From an uncultured Collinsella sp. (GTDB taxonomy: Bacteria > Actinomycetota > Coriobacteriia > Coriobacteriales > Coriobacteriaceae), in contig CATYVH010000026.1 of the NCBI GenBank assembly GCA_958413765.1, positions 1 through 25,858 of the forward strand: a stretch of DNA of 25,858 nucleotides, written 5' to 3'. Every line of letters starts with the position of its first letter. The first letter of the stretch is position 1. Of this stretch, positions 16,732 through 25,305 are shown in pieces. The notes beneath the pieces are model-generated. The model did not search any database and was not told where the DNA came from. It saw only the letters and a list, made by a program, of their open reading frames with translations. The position numbers and the translations under genes are program-made.

Positions 16732-17748
16732 TTAGGCGGCTGCGGAGGCCTTGTCGGTCGTTGCCTTGCCGTTGCTCTGCTGGCCCTCAAAATGCTTGTA
16801 GCACCAGCTGGTGACCAGCGGGGTCAAAATAGCCGTAACGATTGCGCAGGCAGCAACCTGTGCCGTGGCCGTCGCGAGCACCGCGCCGCCGTACATGGCC
16901 TCGTTGACGCTTGCCATGGCAGCAGGCGTGGCCACATTGGCTCCGGCGCAGCTCGAAATGGCCGCACCTGCGACACCCGTACCGCCCGTGAGCTTATCGA
17001 CCGCGATAACGGGAATTGCAAAGACTACCGAGCAAATCACGCCAAGCACGATGCCGGGAAGACCGCCATTGATAAGCTGGCCGAAGGTCATGGTCGAGCC
17101 CATGGCAAAGAAGACGAGCACGATGATGGCGGAAAGTGCCGGTGCCATCATCTTCTTAAAGCTCGGGAAGAGGTTGCCCAGAATAATGCCGACGACGATC
17201 GGCAAGATGGCGCCCACGAGCGACCAGCCGATCGGAGCCTGACCGGCAGCGCCGAGCACGATCATCGTGACCGGAGGGCCGACAACCAGCGTGGTGATGG
17301 CGACGGCGCCACGCTCGGCCTCATTGCCCATGGTGCCCATCAGACCAGCGTACATAGCGTTGTTGGCGCCGGTGCAAGCCGCCAGCATCACCATGGCAGA
17401 GATGCCAAACAGGTTGTCGTTGAACACATAAAGGATGAGCAGCGACACGGCAACGACCACGATCTGCTTGACGGCGATGATGATGGCGCCGCGTGCAGCG
17501 GCGGCAGGAGCACTCTTAAACGAAATCGTCGTACCGACGATGAGCAAAAAAGCGCCCACGAGCGGGCCTGCGCCCTGCTGGGTCATGCCAAGCGTAAAGC
17601 TGCCGAGCGTTTTGAACAGGTCGGGGAATAGCGTGTTGAGCAGGCAGCCCAGCAAAAGCGGCACCAAAATATTGGCACCCGGGATGGAGGACATCTTAAA
17701 GAACGGCTCCTTTGCCGCCGGCGCCTCCACCGCAGTCGATTCACTCAT
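16732..17748 (-). CDS. KdgT-family 2-keto-3-deoxygluconate permease-like transporter
   Basis: A 338-residue polytopic membrane protein with about ten hydrophobic segments. The N-terminal SIPGANILVPLLLGCLLNTLF, then GAGPLVGAFLLIVGTTISFK, and TGGTGVAGAAISSCAGANVA near 250 are characteristic of the KdgT permease family, which imports 2-keto-3-deoxygluconate or related sugar acids with protons. I chose the ATG at 17748 with AAGGAG upstream; the ATG at 17769 lacks a ribosome site. It follows the SDR dehydrogenase with a 108-bp gap that contains a terminator-like hairpin, so expression may be reduced relative to the SDR. The SDR neighbour suggests keto-acid metabolism, but no KDG kinase or aldolase is in the window. 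Confidence 0.85.
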   Translation of the reverse strand: MSESTAVEAPAAKEPFFKMSSIPGANILVPLLLGCLLNTLFPDLFKTLGSFTLGMTQQGAGPLVGAFLLIVGTTISFKSAPAAAARGAIIIAVKQIVVVAVSLLILYVFNDNLFGISAMVMLAACTGANNAMYAGLMGTMGNEAERGAVAITTLVVGPPVTMIVLGAAGQAPIGWSLVGAILPIVVGIILGNLFPSFKKMMAPALSAIIVLVFFAMGSTMTFGQLINGGLPGIVLGVICSVVFAIPVIAVDKLTGGTGVAGAAISSCAGANVATPAAMASVNEAMYGGAVLATATAQVAACAIVTAILTPLVTSWCYKHFEGQQSNGKATTDKASAAA

Positions 17749-17805
17749 ATATATCTCCTTTGGATGCATGCGAATCGTAGCCGCACGCGCCTATGTCAGA
17801 AAGAA

Positions 17806-17837
17806 GGCGACGGTCCCGAGTCGCAGGGGCCGTCGCC
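17806..17837 (-). terminator. Terminator or attenuator between the SDR and KdgT-like genes
   Basis: A GGCGACGG/CCGTCGCC stem extended by four further pairs (17806-17817 with 17826-17837) is followed on the minus strand by TTCTTTCTG. It lies 19 bp after the SDR stop. Confidence 0.65.
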
Positions 17838-17856
17838 AAATAATCGTCGTGGGGTA

Positions 17857-18606
17857 TTACCCGTCCAGGACGATGCCGCCGTCGCAGTCACCGATCTCGC
17901 CGTTCACGAAGCTGGCGAGGTCGGAAGCGAAGAACAGCACCATCTGCGCAGGCTCGCTGGCCTGGGCGGCGCGGCCCAGAGGGATACCGTTGATGATGCG
18001 CTGAGAGTTCTCGTCAGAGAGAATCGAGGTCATATCGGTCAACGTGAGCGACGGGCACACGGCGTTGCAGCGGACGCCGAACTTGCCGCCTTCCTTGGCG
18101 ACTGCCTTGGTCAGACCGTTAACACCGGCCTTGGAGCTGGCGTAGGCGGCTGTGCCGAGCAGGCCGCCACCGATTTTGCCCGCAACGGAACTCACGTTGA
18201 CGATAGTGCCGGCATGGGCCGCCTTAAAGTGCGGGTACACGGCGTTCATCATAGTGAAGGTACCGTTGAGGTTGATGTCGATGGTGCGACGCCACTCGGT
18301 GTCATCGATCTCGTCGAACTTCTTGGTGCTGATGACGCCAGCGCAGTTAATCAAGATATTGGTTTGCGGCAGGTCCGTAAAAATCTGCTCGACGGTCTCG
18401 CGCGCCTTGGGCGCATCGGCGACATCGAGCTGATAGAACTTGTTGCCCTCGCCAAGCTCGGCCACTGCGGCCTCGCCCTTAGCAGCGTTCCTTGCGATGA
18501 GCGCGACATGTCCGCCGCCCGCGACGATGCCCTTGGCGATCTCGAGGCCAATGCCCTGAGTGCCGCCCGTGACAATCGCGGTCTTGCCCGTGAAGTCAAA
18601 TGCCAT
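17857..18606 (-). CDS. Short-chain dehydrogenase/reductase
   Basis: A 249-residue classical SDR. The cofactor loop TGGTQGIG (13-20), NCAG (87-90), the catalytic Ser in VNVSS (139-140) and YASSK (Y155, K159) are all present, so it should be active as an NAD(P)(H)-dependent oxidoreductase. The ATG at 18606 follows GGGGGATGGAG; the in-frame extension to 18723 has no family match and was left out. It is the first gene ahead of the KdgT-like permease. A KduD-like keto-acid dehydrogenase role would fit that partner but is only inferred; it does not closely follow the KduD consensus. The lowercase-T-rich DNA upstream carries a promoter candidate (18722-18749). Confidence 0.88.
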   Translation of the reverse strand: MAFDFTGKTAIVTGGTQGIGLEIAKGIVAGGGHVALIARNAAKGEAAVAELGEGNKFYQLDVADAPKARETVEQIFTDLPQTNILINCAGVISTKKFDEIDDTEWRRTIDINLNGTFTMMNAVYPHFKAAHAGTIVNVSSVAGKIGGGLLGTAAYASSKAGVNGLTKAVAKEGGKFGVRCNAVCPSLTLTDMTSILSDENSQRIINGIPLGRAAQASEPAQMVLFFASDLASFVNGEIGDCDGGIVLDG

Positions 18607-18721
18607 GACTCCATCCCCCTTTATGTAAGGTGTCTCCTTGCGGGAAGTTTGAGCATCGCACGTGGCGCTTATATGAGTCCCAGTCGTCATGGTGGTGACA
18701 ACCCCTCGCCTAACCGCGGGC

Positions 18722-18749
18722 ATGATAGTTCTTTGAAACGCTTTAGCAA
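18722..18749 (-). promoter_or_regulatory. Candidate promoter and operator upstream of the SDR
   Basis: On the minus strand TTGCTA (18744-18749) and TATCAT (18722-18727) are 16 bp apart. The spacer and -35 hold TTGCTAAAGCGTTTCAA, a near-palindrome resembling cre or LacI-type sites. It is 116 bp upstream of the SDR start. Evidence is motif-only. Confidence 0.4.
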
Positions 18750-18818
18750 TTGAATGATTTTAAGTCTTAATGAGCTCTTAATATTGCCTACTGTATGAGG
18801 CCCGCGTATGGGGGTATC

Positions 18819-18867
18819 ATCTTCCACCGAAAATAGTTTCTAGTGTTAGGGGTTTTCGGTGGAAGAT
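18819..18867. promoter_or_regulatory. Inverted-repeat operator spanning the marR start codon
   Basis: Perfect 15-bp arms ATCTTCCACCGAAAA (18819-18833) and TTTTCGGTGGAAGAT (18853-18867) are separated by 19 bp. The right arm contains the GTG start at 18859 and borders the AGGGG ribosome site. MarR proteins commonly repress their own operon, so this is a likely autorepressor site; bound protein or the RNA hairpin would both limit translation. Confidence 0.65.
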
Positions 18868-19308
18868 ACCGATTTCCATGAGCTTGGGCGTCAGCTCCTT
18901 ACCGAGTTTGGCGGCATTCACCAGCGCGTTTCGCGCTTTGTGGACAAAGCTCTCAGCGGCGAGATGGCTGTCATGCGCGCCCTTATGCTCGCTGGCGGTT
19001 CGCTCACGCCGAGCGAACTCGCTGATCGCGCCTGGGTCTCGAGTGCCCGCATCGCCAATATCTTACGCACTCTCGAAGCCAAGGGCTGGGTCGAGCGCGA
19101 GCACTCAAAGACCGACCGTCGTCGTGTACACGTCACGATGACCGATAAGGGATTCCAGAATCTCGAAATCAAACGTCGGGAATTCGAGGAGCGCACCGCG
19201 GCCTTCCTCGAGCAGCTCGGCGAAACAGATACCCAAGAGATGGTGCGCCTTCTAAGGCGTCTCAACGAAATTATCGACTGCAATCAAGAAAGGAGAGATG
19301 CCGAGTGA
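18859..19308 (+). CDS. MarR-family regulator of the ABC exporter
   Basis: A 149-residue winged-helix regulator. GGSLTPSELADRAWVSSARI is the DNA-recognition helix region, and EREHSKTDRRRVHVTMTDKG is the MarR wing with its DRR signature. Dimerising helices are at both ends. Translation starts at GTG 18859 (AGGGG upstream), inside a 15-bp inverted repeat that is probably its operator. The stop overlaps the GTG start of the first ABC exporter gene (GTGA), so the three genes form a translationally coupled operon. It likely responds to a toxic compound that the exporter removes; the ligand is unknown. Confidence 0.9.
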   Translation: MEDTDFHELGRQLLTEFGGIHQRVSRFVDKALSGEMAVMRALMLAGGSLTPSELADRAWVSSARIANILRTLEAKGWVEREHSKTDRRRVHVTMTDKGFQNLEIKRREFEERTAAFLEQLGETDTQEMVRLLRRLNEIIDCNQERRDAE

Positions 19309-21671
19309 GGATTCTCAAGCTCTTTAAAAAGCATATCCTGGCACTGTTCGCAGCTATCGTACTTATCGTAATCAGCTGCAACGCCGATCTGGCGCTGCCT
19401 ACCTATATGAGCGACATCGTCGACGTGGGCGTGCAGCAAGGCGGCATCGCCTCGCCCGTGCCCGACACCATTCGCGCCGAATCGCTCGACGACCTCGAAC
19501 TCTTTATGAGCGCCAAGGATGCCAAGACGGTAGAGGCTGCGTTTGGCAAGGCGGACAAGAACGGCATCCGCACGTACAAGGGCACCGAGGACGAGCGCGC
19601 CGACGGCAGCAAGATTGCCGACATCATGAGCCTGCCCGAGACCGTCGTACTTTCGCTCAACCAAGGCATCGATGCCAGCTCCATGGGCGACATGATGGGC
19701 GCGTCCAGCGAGAAAGACAACAGCGACCCCCAGGCCATGCCCACCCCCGAGCAGATGGCGGCAATGACGCCCGAGCAGCTCGCCGAGATGCAGCAGAAGG
19801 CCGCAGCGGCGCAGAACATGCAAAAGCAGATTGATGCCGACGGCGGCAAGATCACCATGAAGAGCCTGCGTCTAGGCGTTGAAGGCGGCCTCATCGACCA
19901 AGGCAAGCTCGTCGAGGGCGCCAACGAAATGGCGGACAAAATGGGCTCCATGTCGGGCTCCATCGTCACTCAGCGCGCCGTGAGCTATGTGCAGGACGAG
20001 TACAAGGCACAGGGCATCGACCCCGCCGACGTGCAGAACGCCTACCTGGGCCGCATGGCGACCACGATGTTTGGCCTGTGCCTGGTGTCGCTTGTCGCCA
20101 CCATCCTGACCGGCGCCGTGGCTTCGCGCACCGCCTGCTCCATCGCCCGCGACCTGCGCCGCGAGACCTTCAACAAGGTTATGCACTTCTCGCCGGCCGA
20201 GGTGGGCAAGTTTAGCCAGGCCTCGCTCATCACCCGCTGCACCAACGACATTCAGCAGATTCAGATGGCCGCAACCCTGTTTATCCGCATGTGCCTCATG
20301 GCGCCCGTCATGGGCGTCGTCGCCGTCATGCGCGTCCTGGCCAACCACACCGGCCTGGAGTGGACCATCGCCGTGGCCATCATCGCGGTCTCGGCCGTCG
20401 TCGGCGTGCTCATGGGCCTCACCATGCCCAAGTTCAAAAAGATGCAGAGCTTTGTGGACCGTGTGAACCTTACCTCCCGCGAGCTGCTCGACGGCCTTAT
20501 GCCCATCCGCTCGTTTAACCGCGAGGAGCATGAGCTCGAGCGCTTTGACCAGGCGTCCCTCGACCTGATGACCACGCAGCTCTACACCAACCGCGCCATG
20601 AGCTTTATGATGCCGCTCATGATGCTCGTCATGAACTGCATCACCGTGCTTATCGTCTGGTTTGGCGCGCAGGGCGTGTCCGACGGCGTGATGCAGGTCG
20701 GCAACATGATGGCGTTCATCTCCTACACCATGCAGATCGTCATGGCGTTTATGATCCTCACCATGGTTTCGGTTATCCTGCCCCGCGCCGAGGTCGCAGC
20801 AGAGCGCGTGGAAGAGGTCATCACCTGCCCCACGAGCATCAACGACCCTGCCTCGCCCAAACTGCCCGCAGCCAGCGCGCCGCGCGGTGAGCTCACCTTC
20901 CGCGACGTGAGCTTCCAGTACCCCGATGCCCGCGCCGATGTCATCAGCGGCGTGAACTTCACCACACATGCCGGCCAGATGCTCGGCATCATTGGCTCAA
21001 CGGGTTCGGGCAAGTCCACGCTCGTGCAGCTGATTCCGCGCCTGTACGACGTCACGGGCGGCAGCATTTCGCTCGACGGCATCGACGTGCGCGACATGAC
21101 CCTTTCCGAGCTGCGCCACCGCATTGGTTACATCCCGCAGCAGGGTCGCCTGTTCTCGGGCACCGTCGAGAGCAACCTCAAGTTTGCCGGCGACATGGTG
21201 AGCGATGATGACATGCGCCAGGCGGCACGCATCGCACAGGCCGAGGACTTTATCGCCGAGCGCGAGGGCGGCTACGACTCCCCCATCAGCCAGGGCGGCT
21301 CCAATGTCTCGGGCGGTCAGCGCCAGCGCCTGGCCATCGCCCGCGCGTTGGCCAAAAAGCCCGAGGTCGTGGTGTTCGATGACTCGTTTAGCGCCCTCGA
21401 CTACAAGACCGACGCGCGCCTGCGCGAGGAGCTTGCCAAAAACGTTACCGACGCCGCGCTCGTGGTCGTGGCCCAGCGCATCGCGACCATCATGCACGCC
21501 GATCAGATCATCGTGCTCGACGACGGCCACGTAGTGGGCACCGGCACGCACGAGGAACTGCTGCACAACTGCCCGGCATACCTGGAGATCGCACAGTCGC
21601 AGCTTTCCGCCGAGGAGTTGGGGCTTACCCAAGAAGAGATTGAAGCCGTCATGGAAGGAGGCGAGCGCTAA
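19305..21671 (+). CDS. ABC exporter half-transporter with degenerate Walker B and large outer insert
   Basis: A 788-residue fused TMD-NBD exporter. TM1 (about 11-30) is followed by an unusual 210-residue insert (about 40-250), rich in Glu/Gln/Met (TPEQMAAMTPEQLAEMQQKA), before TM2 (252-275). It should lie outside the cell. The NBD has Walker A GSTGSGKST (564-572), signature SGGQ (669-672) and Walker B VVVFDD, where Asp693 takes the place of the catalytic Glu. This is typical of the degenerate half of heterodimeric exporters (TM287, BmrC type). The GTG start overlaps the marR stop, with AAGGAG upstream. It pairs with the next gene (1-nt overlap). Substrate is unknown; drugs, lipids or peptides are possible. 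Confidence 0.92.
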   Translation: MRILKLFKKHILALFAAIVLIVISCNADLALPTYMSDIVDVGVQQGGIASPVPDTIRAESLDDLELFMSAKDAKTVEAAFGKADKNGIRTYKGTEDERADGSKIADIMSLPETVVLSLNQGIDASSMGDMMGASSEKDNSDPQAMPTPEQMAAMTPEQLAEMQQKAAAAQNMQKQIDADGGKITMKSLRLGVEGGLIDQGKLVEGANEMADKMGSMSGSIVTQRAVSYVQDEYKAQGIDPADVQNAYLGRMATTMFGLCLVSLVATILTGAVASRTACSIARDLRRETFNKVMHFSPAEVGKFSQASLITRCTNDIQQIQMAATLFIRMCLMAPVMGVVAVMRVLANHTGLEWTIAVAIIAVSAVVGVLMGLTMPKFKKMQSFVDRVNLTSRELLDGLMPIRSFNREEHELERFDQASLDLMTTQLYTNRAMSFMMPLMMLVMNCITVLIVWFGAQGVSDGVMQVGNMMAFISYTMQIVMAFMILTMVSVILPRAEVAAERVEEVITCPTSINDPASPKLPAASAPRGELTFRDVSFQYPDARADVISGVNFTTHAGQMLGIIGSTGSGKSTLVQLIPRLYDVTGGSISLDGIDVRDMTLSELRHRIGYIPQQGRLFSGTVESNLKFAGDMVSDDDMRQAARIAQAEDFIAEREGGYDSPISQGGSNVSGGQRQRLAIARALAKKPEVVVFDDSFSALDYKTDARLREELAKNVTDAALVVVAQRIATIMHADQIIVLDDGHVVGTGTHEELLHNCPAYLEIAQSQLSAEELGLTQEEIEAVMEGGER

Positions 21672-23527
21672 TGGCAGACGAGACCAAGACTCAGATTCCC
21701 AAGCCCACCCGCCGGCGCGGTCCCATGGGCCGCATGGGTGGTATGGGCCGCGGCGAAAAGGCCAAGGACTTTAAGAGCACCATGAGGCAGTTGCTCGGCT
21801 ATATCGGCCAGCACAAGATTGCCGTGTTTGCCGCCGTCGCCTTTGCCGTATGCTCGGTCATCTTTAACATTGTGGGGCCCAAGGTGCTCGGCCAGGTTAC
21901 GACCAAGCTGTTCGAGGGCCTGGTTGCCAAGGTCAACGGTACCGGCGACGTTGACTTTGCCTGGATCGCCAAGACGCTCGGCTTTTTGCTCTGCCTGTAT
22001 CTGGCAAGCTCTGTCTGCGGCCTCATCCAGGGCTGGCTCATGACCGGCGTCACGCAAAAGATTTGCTACCGCATGCGCAAGGAGATCGCCGCCAAGATCG
22101 CTGTCGTGCCGATGAGCTACTTCAACGGCCACAGCAAGGGCGACGTGCTCAGCCGCATCACCAACGATGTCGACACGCTGGGTCAGTCACTCAACCAGAG
22201 CGTGACACAACTCATCACATCGGTGACGCAGATTATCGGCGTGCTCGTCATGATGCTGTCGATCAGTCTGCCGCTCACCGGCGTCACCGTGCTCACGCTG
22301 CCGGCTGCCGCGATTATCCTGACCGTGATGATTCACTTCTCGCAGCCGTACTTCCGCGAGCAACAGCAAGTCCTGGGCGCCGTCAACGGCATTATCGAGG
22401 AGGACTTTGCCGGCCAGAACGTTATTCAGGTGTTCGACCGCGCCGAGGCCTCAATCGAGGAGTTCGACCGTCAAAACGACCGTCTCTTTATTAGTGGCTG
22501 GCGCTCGCAGTTCCTATCGGGCCTGATGATGCCGCTTATGAGCTTGGTGGGCAACATGGGCTACGTGGGCGTTGTCGTGGTGGGCGCACAGCTCGCGCTG
22601 ACCGGCAATGCCACGCCCGGCGACATCCAGAGCTTTATCCAGTACGTGCGCAACTTTACGCAGCCGGTGCAGCAGCTGGGCAACGTGAGCAACACGATGC
22701 AGTCGATGGCCGCTGCCACCGAGCGCGTCTTTGAGTTCCTCGCCGCGCCCGAGGAGGAGCAGAAGGCCGACGCCCAGATTCCCGAGAAGCGCCCCGGCCA
22801 CGTTGAGTTTGACCATGTCAAGTTTGGCTACACGCCCGACAAGACCATCATCCACGACTTTAGCTGCGAGGCGCAGCCCGGTCAGACCATCGCCATCGTC
22901 GGCCCCACCGGCGCCGGCAAGACCACGCTCATTAAGCTGCTGCAGCGTTTCTACGACGTGGACGGCGGTTCGCTGCGCGTCGAGGGCGTCGACGTGCGCG
23001 ACTGGGACCGCGCGGCACTGCGCGGCGAGTTTGCCATGGTGCTGCAGGATACCTGGCTGTTTAATGGCACCATCCGCGAGAACATCCGCTACGGACGTCC
23101 CGATGCGACTGACGCCGAGGTCGAGGCCGCCGCGCGCGCCGCACGCTGCGACCACTTTATCCATACGCTCGCCGGCGGCTACGACTTTATGATCAACGAG
23201 GAGGGCACTAACCTGTCGCAGGGTCAGCGCCAGCTCGTGACCATCGCCCGTGCCATTTTGGCCGACCGCCCGGCACTGATTCTGGACGAGGCGACTTCCA
23301 ACGTCGATACCCGTACCGAGGAGCTCATTCAGCGCGCCATGGATGCGCTGATGCAGGGCCGCACCAGCTTTGTCATCGCGCACCGCCTGTCCACGATCCG
23401 CAACGCCGACGTGATCTTGGTGATTCGCGACGGCGACATCGTCGAGAAGGGCACGCACGACGAGCTGCTCGCCCAAGGCGGCTTCTACGCCGACCTGTAC
23501 AATTCGCAGTTCGACGAAGCGGCGTAA
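21671..23527 (+). CDS. ABC exporter half-transporter, catalytic partner
   Basis: A 618-residue TMD-NBD exporter. A basic, Gly/Met/Arg-rich tail (16-30, RRGPMGRMGGMGRG) precedes six TM helices. The NBD has Walker A GPTGAGKTT (411-419), Walker B with intact catalytic E540 (LILDEATSNVD), and an altered signature LSQGQ (515-519). LSQGQ faces the degenerate Walker B Asp of the partner, and the partner's SGGQ faces E540, so the heterodimer would have one active and one degenerate ATP site. The ATG overlaps the previous stop (TAATG), with GGAGG upstream. A strong terminator follows at 23559. Confidence 0.92.
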   Translation: MADETKTQIPKPTRRRGPMGRMGGMGRGEKAKDFKSTMRQLLGYIGQHKIAVFAAVAFAVCSVIFNIVGPKVLGQVTTKLFEGLVAKVNGTGDVDFAWIAKTLGFLLCLYLASSVCGLIQGWLMTGVTQKICYRMRKEIAAKIAVVPMSYFNGHSKGDVLSRITNDVDTLGQSLNQSVTQLITSVTQIIGVLVMMLSISLPLTGVTVLTLPAAAIILTVMIHFSQPYFREQQQVLGAVNGIIEEDFAGQNVIQVFDRAEASIEEFDRQNDRLFISGWRSQFLSGLMMPLMSLVGNMGYVGVVVVGAQLALTGNATPGDIQSFIQYVRNFTQPVQQLGNVSNTMQSMAAATERVFEFLAAPEEEQKADAQIPEKRPGHVEFDHVKFGYTPDKTIIHDFSCEAQPGQTIAIVGPTGAGKTTLIKLLQRFYDVDGGSLRVEGVDVRDWDRAALRGEFAMVLQDTWLFNGTIRENIRYGRPDATDAEVEAAARAARCDHFIHTLAGGYDFMINEEGTNLSQGQRQLVTIARAILADRPALILDEATSNVDTRTEELIQRAMDALMQGRTSFVIAHRLSTIRNADVILVIRDGDIVEKGTHDELLAQGGFYADLYNSQFDEAA

Positions 23528-23558
23528 ATTCTGCCGCAGGGAACGAATAACGCCCGAG

Positions 23559-23598
23559 AACGGGGACGCAGGACAATCTGCGTCCCCGTTTTTGTTTT
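23559..23598 (+). terminator. Intrinsic terminator of the marR-ABC operon
   Basis: A perfect 13-bp stem (AACGGGGACGCAG, 23559-23571, with 23578-23590) and 6-nt loop is followed by TTTGTTTT. It lies 31 bp after the last stop. Confidence 0.9.
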
Positions 23599-23653
23599 GC
23601 AGCCCTCGAACCGCCTCCCCTGGGACCTGATTGACGCCCTCCTTCAAGGCCCC

Positions 23654-23883
23654 GTGGACAAAAAATGGCAAATATGAGTACTGTCACCTTTTTAGTAACA
23701 GCCAAAACTGCCCCAAACGACCTCATTGCGGCCTAGATATGCCTTCAAATTGATCAAAATGCCCGGTAGCATGCTTCTGTGTGCCAACGTTAATGAACAT
23801 ATTTACTGTTGTGTCTATTATCTTGTAAGATCGATATGATACTACGCTAGCAACAGTACTCATATTTGCCATTTTTTGTCCAC
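23654..23883. repeat. MITE-like element with 31-bp perfect terminal inverted repeats
   Basis: Arms 23654-23684 and 23853-23883 are perfect 31-bp inverted repeats starting GTGGACAAAAAATGGCAAAT. They enclose 168 bp of AT-rich DNA with no convincing gene. CCC just outside the left arm can also pair with GGG beyond a 1-nt bulge on the right. I saw no clear target-site duplication, so it may be an old MITE or a palindromic regulatory repeat. It lies in the 569-bp gap between the ABC operon and the DAHP synthase gene; the only other elements seen there are the terminator and the promoter at 24012. Confidence 0.75.
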
Positions 23884-24011
23884 AGGGTATGCCGCAGAAG
23901 ATCCAACTTGCTCCAACGTGCCGTACGCTGACCCTCCCCTTCCGGCGAGCGCCGACATTTCCCCAGATAAAACCGAACAAAATAAACCCGTCCCTTTTTG
24001 GCAGGTTTCGC

Positions 24012-24040
24012 TTGCACTTTAGCGTGCGACAGCGGATAAT
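24012..24040 (+). promoter_or_regulatory. Promoter of the DAHP synthase gene
   Basis: TTGCAC (24012-24017) and GATAAT (24035-24040) are separated by 17 bp, a good sigma70-type match. The predicted leader is about 50 nt and contains no obvious attenuator peptide. Confidence 0.65.
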
Positions 24041-24096
24041 GCCGAGCATTCGAGAATTCGCCAATTGTTGCCGTTAATTGATAAAGGAGGCCCCAT

Positions 24097-25128
24097 ATGG
24101 CCATGGAATTCAAGCGCAGGTTGCCGATCCCCATGGAGATCCGCGAGGAAATGCCGCTTTCCGCCGAGCTTACCGCCAAAAAGCAGGCATTCGACGCCGA
24201 GGTCGCCAAGGTCTTTACCGGCGAGGACGCACGCAAAGTGCTCATCATCGGCCCGTGCTCTGCCGACCGCGAGGACTCGGTGCTTGAGTACATGAACCGA
24301 CTGGCCAAGGTCGCCGAAGAGGTCAAGGACAAGCTCATCATCATTCCGCGTGTCTACACCAACAAGCCGCGCACCAAGGGCACCGGCTACAAGGGTCTGC
24401 TGCACAACCCCGACCCCGAGGCGCCCGATGACCTGCTCGAAGGCGTCAAGGCCATCCGCCACATGCACCTGCGCGTCATCGAAGAGACCGGTTTCTTTAC
24501 CGCCGACGAGATGCTCTACCCGTCCAACTACCAGTACCTCGTCGACCTGCTGAGCTACGTCGCCGTGGGCGCGCGCTCGGTCGAGAACCAGGAGCATCGT
24601 CTGGTGTCGAGCGGCATTTCGGTGCCTGTGGGCATGAAGAACCCCACCGCCGGTTCCACCACCGTTATGCTCAACTCCATCTACGCCGCCCAGGCACACC
24701 AGAGCTTCATCTTCCGCAACTGGGAGGTCGAGTGCGACGGCAATCCGCTCGCGCACGCCGTTATGCGTGGCTACATCGGTCTCGACGGTCGTACCTACCC
24801 CAATTACCACTACGAACACCTGGAACGCCTGGCCGAGCGCTATACCGAGCATGCCGGCTACGCCAACCCGGCGGCGGTCATCGACTGCAACCACGACAAC
24901 TCAGGTAAGCGCCCGCTCGAGCAGTACCGCATTTGCAAGGAGGTGCTCGACAGCTGCCGCCGCAACGAGTCCATCTCCAAGCTGGTCAAGGGCTTTATGA
25001 TCGAGTCTTACCTTGAGGACGGCAACCAGCCGGTCGATGGCGGTGTCTTTGGTAAGTCGATCACTGATCCGTGCCTGGGCTGGGAAAAGACCGACTACCT
25101 CATCCACGAGATCGCAGAGCGGGTTTAG
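24097..25128 (+). CDS. 3-deoxy-7-phosphoheptulonate (DAHP) synthase, class I
   Basis: It joins phosphoenolpyruvate and erythrose-4-phosphate in the first step of aromatic amino acid synthesis. The 343-residue protein matches the AroF/G/H family: metal Cys54 in IIGPCSADRED, PEP-binding NKPRTKGTGYKGL (89-101), GMKNPTAGST, metal His in DCNHDNSGK, metal Glu in GFMIESYLEDGNQP, and metal Asp in ITDPCLGWEKTD. The ATG at 24097 follows an ideal AAAGGAGG. Promoter at 24012-24040 and hairpins after the stop suggest a single-gene transcript. Whether it is feedback-inhibited by Phe, Tyr or Trp cannot be told here, so the symbol is left open (aroF/G type). Confidence 0.95.
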   Translation: MAMEFKRRLPIPMEIREEMPLSAELTAKKQAFDAEVAKVFTGEDARKVLIIGPCSADREDSVLEYMNRLAKVAEEVKDKLIIIPRVYTNKPRTKGTGYKGLLHNPDPEAPDDLLEGVKAIRHMHLRVIEETGFFTADEMLYPSNYQYLVDLLSYVAVGARSVENQEHRLVSSGISVPVGMKNPTAGSTTVMLNSIYAAQAHQSFIFRNWEVECDGNPLAHAVMRGYIGLDGRTYPNYHYEHLERLAERYTEHAGYANPAAVIDCNHDNSGKRPLEQYRICKEVLDSCRRNESISKLVKGFMIESYLEDGNQPVDGGVFGKSITDPCLGWEKTDYLIHEIAERV

Positions 25129-25156
25129 TTACGCGGTTTTACCAAACCGCGTAACT
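25127..25156 (+). other. Hairpin beginning in the DAHP synthase stop codon
   Basis: AGTTACGCGGTTT (25127-25139) pairs perfectly with 25144-25156 around TACC. The left arm begins inside the TAG stop codon. There is no T-tract, so it is more likely an mRNA-stabilising structure than a terminator. Confidence 0.6.
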
Positions 25157-25203
25157 ACTCGACGCTGCGCGGGCCGCATTTGGACAATCTGACGTTCAAC
25201 TTC

Positions 25204-25238
25204 AAGGGCGCGACCAGAAGGTCAGCGCCCTTTCGTTT
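25204..25238 (+). terminator. Intrinsic terminator after the DAHP synthase gene
   Basis: AAGGGCGC (25204-25211) pairs with GCGCCCTT (25225-25232), extended by GACC/GGTC with a 1-nt bulge around an AGAA loop, and is followed by TCGTTT. Confidence 0.75.
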
Positions 25239-25305
25239 CACGTCACCTTGCCTCAAATGAGCCCCACTCGCTCATATGACCCAATCCGCTGTCAAGAGCC
25301 ACAAT

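Noticed and set aside
22514..23671. A long minus-strand frame opposite the second ABC exporter gene
   Set aside because: Shadow of a well-supported gene, with no motif of its own.
23723..24064. Minus-strand 113-codon frame across the inverted-repeat element
   Set aside because: It runs through the right terminal repeat and the DAHP synthase promoter; composition is mixed and no domain is visible.
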